Assembly: GCF_037479095.1 (NCBI RefSeq)
Contig: NZ_JBBGZW010000001.1
Span: 186,001 to 250,000, forward strand
Length of the DNA stretch: 64,000 nt
From: Pantoea nemavictus
GTDB taxonomy: Bacteria; Pseudomonadota; Gammaproteobacteria; Enterobacterales; Enterobacteriaceae
Direction of reading: 5' to 3'
Shown here: positions 63,021 to 64,000 of the stretch, piece by piece
Position numbering within the stretch: position 1 is the stretch's first letter
Layout of the letters: every line of letters begins with the position of its first letter
Translations under genes and position numbers: made by a program
Notes under the pieces: generated by a model
What the model saw: only the letters and a program-made list of their open reading frames with translations
Told to the model about the DNA's origin: nothing
The model's database searches: none

Positions 63021-64000
<980 letters not shown>

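Overview
The window is chromosomal DNA of an enterobacterium, most likely Erwiniaceae and Pantoea-like. This rests on argS, flhA, kdsA, prfA, hemA, lolB, ispE, prs, pth and ychF products that match the Escherichia coli proteins closely, on the gene order, and on the mix of a gallate pathway, a Klebsiella-type nas operon and a partial type VI secretion (T6SS) locus. The genus is an inference. No rRNA, tRNA, CRISPR array, transposase or phage gene was seen.

Layout. (1) 1-2873: yecM (cut by the left edge), a 40-residue membrane miniprotein, and argS. (2) 2874-16051: a gallate catabolism island between argS and flhE, which are near neighbours in E. coli. Unit one is an aromatic-acid transporter, gallate dioxygenase, a 2-pyrone-4,6-dicarboxylate lactonase-like hydrolase and a type II dehydroquinase. 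Unit two is a LysR regulator with two DNA-binding domains, divergent from galB-galC-galD and an NAD(P)-dependent oxidoreductase. Unit three is a periplasmic module: HbpS/GlcG-like heme-binding protein, Tat-exported small subunit, FAD/3Fe-4S GMC dehydrogenase and triheme cytochrome c. An 18-bp motif, ATAAAYAAAACKCATACC, occurs once before each unit and is the best candidate for the shared operator. (3) 16059-19697: flhE, flhA, flhB. (4) 19785-31726: nitrate/nitrite assimilation (cobA, nasA, a NasC-NasB fusion, a nitrate ABC transporter, nasR). The leader shows a sigma-54 promoter, NtrC-like sites, an ANTAR-type hairpin and an intrinsic terminator. (5) 32211-41183: a partial T6SS locus with tssL, a short tssM, tagF, an FHA protein, a PP2C phosphatase and a Ser/Thr kinase, but no tube, sheath, baseplate or ATPase gene. 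(6) 41190-55687: conserved core chaC, broken chaB, chaA, kdsA, sirB1, sirB2, prmC, prfA, hemA, lolB, ispE, prs, a diguanylate cyclase, ychH, pth, ychF. (7) 55896-64000: a cupin protein, a GntR-controlled amidase cluster with its own transporter, small regulators, a CsbD-like protein and an aldo/keto reductase cut by the right edge.

How the parts work together. The gallate genes form a route from gallate to pyruvate plus oxaloacetate: ring opening (GalA), tautomerisation (GalD), hydration (GalB) and aldol cleavage (GalC). The lactonase would recover spontaneously cyclised dicarboxylate. The dehydroquinase and the respiratory-chain-linked dehydrogenase suggest an upstream supply from quinate or dehydroshikimate-type compounds, which is inference. 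The nas genes import nitrate, reduce it to nitrite and then ammonium, and make the siroheme precursor; they are controlled by nitrogen limitation and by nitrate.

The observations most worth following are the shared motif tying the GMC dehydrogenase to gallate catabolism, the dual-HTH LysR protein, the NasC-NasB fusion that keeps an internal ribosome binding site, the tube-less T6SS signalling locus, and the chaB pseudogene.
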